Part shown: piece after piece, positions 63,480 through 64,000 of the stretch
How positions within the stretch are numbered: the stretch's first letter is position 1
Layout of the letters: every line of letters starts with the position of its first letter
Source of the DNA: Cryomorpha ignava
GTDB taxonomy: Bacteria > Bacteroidota > Bacteroidia > Flavobacteriales_D > Cryomorphaceae
Assembly (NCBI RefSeq): GCF_010686655.1
Contig: NZ_JAAGVY010000009.1
Span: 62,001-126,000, forward strand
Length of the DNA: 64,000 nt
Reading direction: 5' to 3'
The notes under the pieces: generated by a model
The model's database searches: none
What the model saw: the letters and a program-made list of their open reading frames with translations, nothing else
Told to the model about the DNA's origin: nothing
Translations under genes and position numbers: made by a program

Positions 63480-64000
63480 ATGAGCAAATCTGAAGACAAA
63501 CCAAAAGACTCGAAACAAGTACTCCGCGAGCAGCTTAACGAAAGTATGCAGGAGTACCGAAGAAGCAATTTAAATATTTTTTTAAGCGCAGTAACGGCAG
63601 GGCTTGAAATTGGTTTTTCGATTTTGCTCATGGGCATTCTATACACCGTTTTTCGCAATTATCTACCCGATGATCTCTTGCATCTGGTTACCGCATTTGG
63701 CTACCCGCTTGGATTTATATTCGTCATTATCGGCGGAAGCCAGCTCTTTACCGAGCAAACATCGCTTGCCGTTATGCCCGTTTTGAGCGGAAGGGTAGGC
63801 TTCAAAGATTTGTTTCGATTGTGGTTGGTTGTCTTTACAGGAAATATTATTGGCGGAGGGCTCTTTGCCATGCTGATAACATGGATAGGCCCCGCGATGA
63901 ATATCATTGAAGTCGAGGCTTTTACCCATTTCGCAAAATTACTAACCGATCCGGAATGGTATGTAGTATTGGGAAGCGCTACGCTGGCCGGCTGGCTGAT
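63480..64000 (+). CDS. Formate/nitrite transporter family protein (C-terminus beyond window)
   Basis: 173 codons to the edge. After a charged 30-residue N-terminus come membrane helices (NIFLSAVTAGLEIGFSILLM; HLVTAFGYPLGFIFVIIGGSQLF; LFRLWLVVFTGNIIGGGLFA). The G-GSQLFTEQT and FTGNIIGG segments match FocA/NirC-type channels (YfdC-like group). It begins 11 bp after the response-regulator stop, so the two may be co-transcribed. Substrate is unknown. Confidence 0.85.
   Translation, partial: MSKSEDKPKDSKQVLREQLNESMQEYRRSNLNIFLSAVTAGLEIGFSILLMGILYTVFRNYLPDDLLHLVTAFGYPLGFIFVIIGGSQLFTEQTSLAVMPVLSGRVGFKDLFRLWLVVFTGNIIGGGLFAMLITWIGPAMNIIEVEAFTHFAKLLTDPEWYVVLGSATLAGWL

Overview
The window looks like a chromosomal segment of a Bacteroidota bacterium, most likely Flavobacteriales or a close relative. 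Nine encoded proteins end in a type IX secretion (T9SS) sorting domain (eight type A, one gliding-type CHU_C). There is a PorP/SprF gene. Promoters resemble TTG-N17-23-TAnnTTTG and Shine-Dalgarno sequences are mostly absent. Base composition is AT-rich. No rRNA, tRNA or CRISPR array was recognised.

Layout. 1-3584 (minus) is the N-terminal 1194 residues of a very large protein cut by the window edge: a DUF7379-type hydrolase, an LCAT-type hydrolase, a macro/M17-N-like region and the first residues of a CHAT (caspase-like) domain. This is the most interesting candidate for an under-described effector system. 3.6-7.4 kb holds unassigned DNA, a decayed IS1595-family element, a BspA-type repeat surface protein and a MITE-like element sharing the IS ends. 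7.4-18 kb is mostly housekeeping: ppa, an AsmA-like protein, feoA-feoB plus a 40-aa FeoB-associated protein, two thioesterases and dnaA, interspersed with gene remnants (a VOC/PhnB tail, an RluA N-terminal half, a DinB-like gene with an in-frame TGA). 18-35 kb carries secreted T9SS proteins (a lysyl-endopeptidase-like protease and two tandem paralogue pairs), a VWA membrane protein, fabG, a DUF6364/PIN module, a periplasmic protease, sucD and mnmE.

36.3-43.6 kb is an accessory region: HsdR and AbiEii remnants back to back, a SNF2 helicase, HigBA, a GH16 beta-glucanase, a copied fragment of higA and ParDE with a palindromic operator. 43.7-50 kb is an efflux operon: TolC, adaptor, RND pump, PII-like protein and DUF2892. 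50.5-58.3 kb has a DsbA-like protein, a T9SS protein and a PorP/SprF plus 1461-aa CHU_C adhesin pair. 58.6-64 kb has an orphan PD-(D/E)XK-like protein, a racemase, TlpA-like and DsrE-like proteins, DUF3224, a truncated histidine kinase coupled to an intact response regulator, and the start of a formate/nitrite transporter.

Non-coding structure is rich: paired 18-bp palindromes with identical 15-nt spacing at two distant loci, a nested inverted repeat at 20.5-20.9 kb, GC-rich Bacteroidota-type intergenic repeats, a perfect 21-bp tandem duplication upstream of the efflux operon, and several clear hairpin terminators. Family assignments come from motif recognition by eye; no database search was run.
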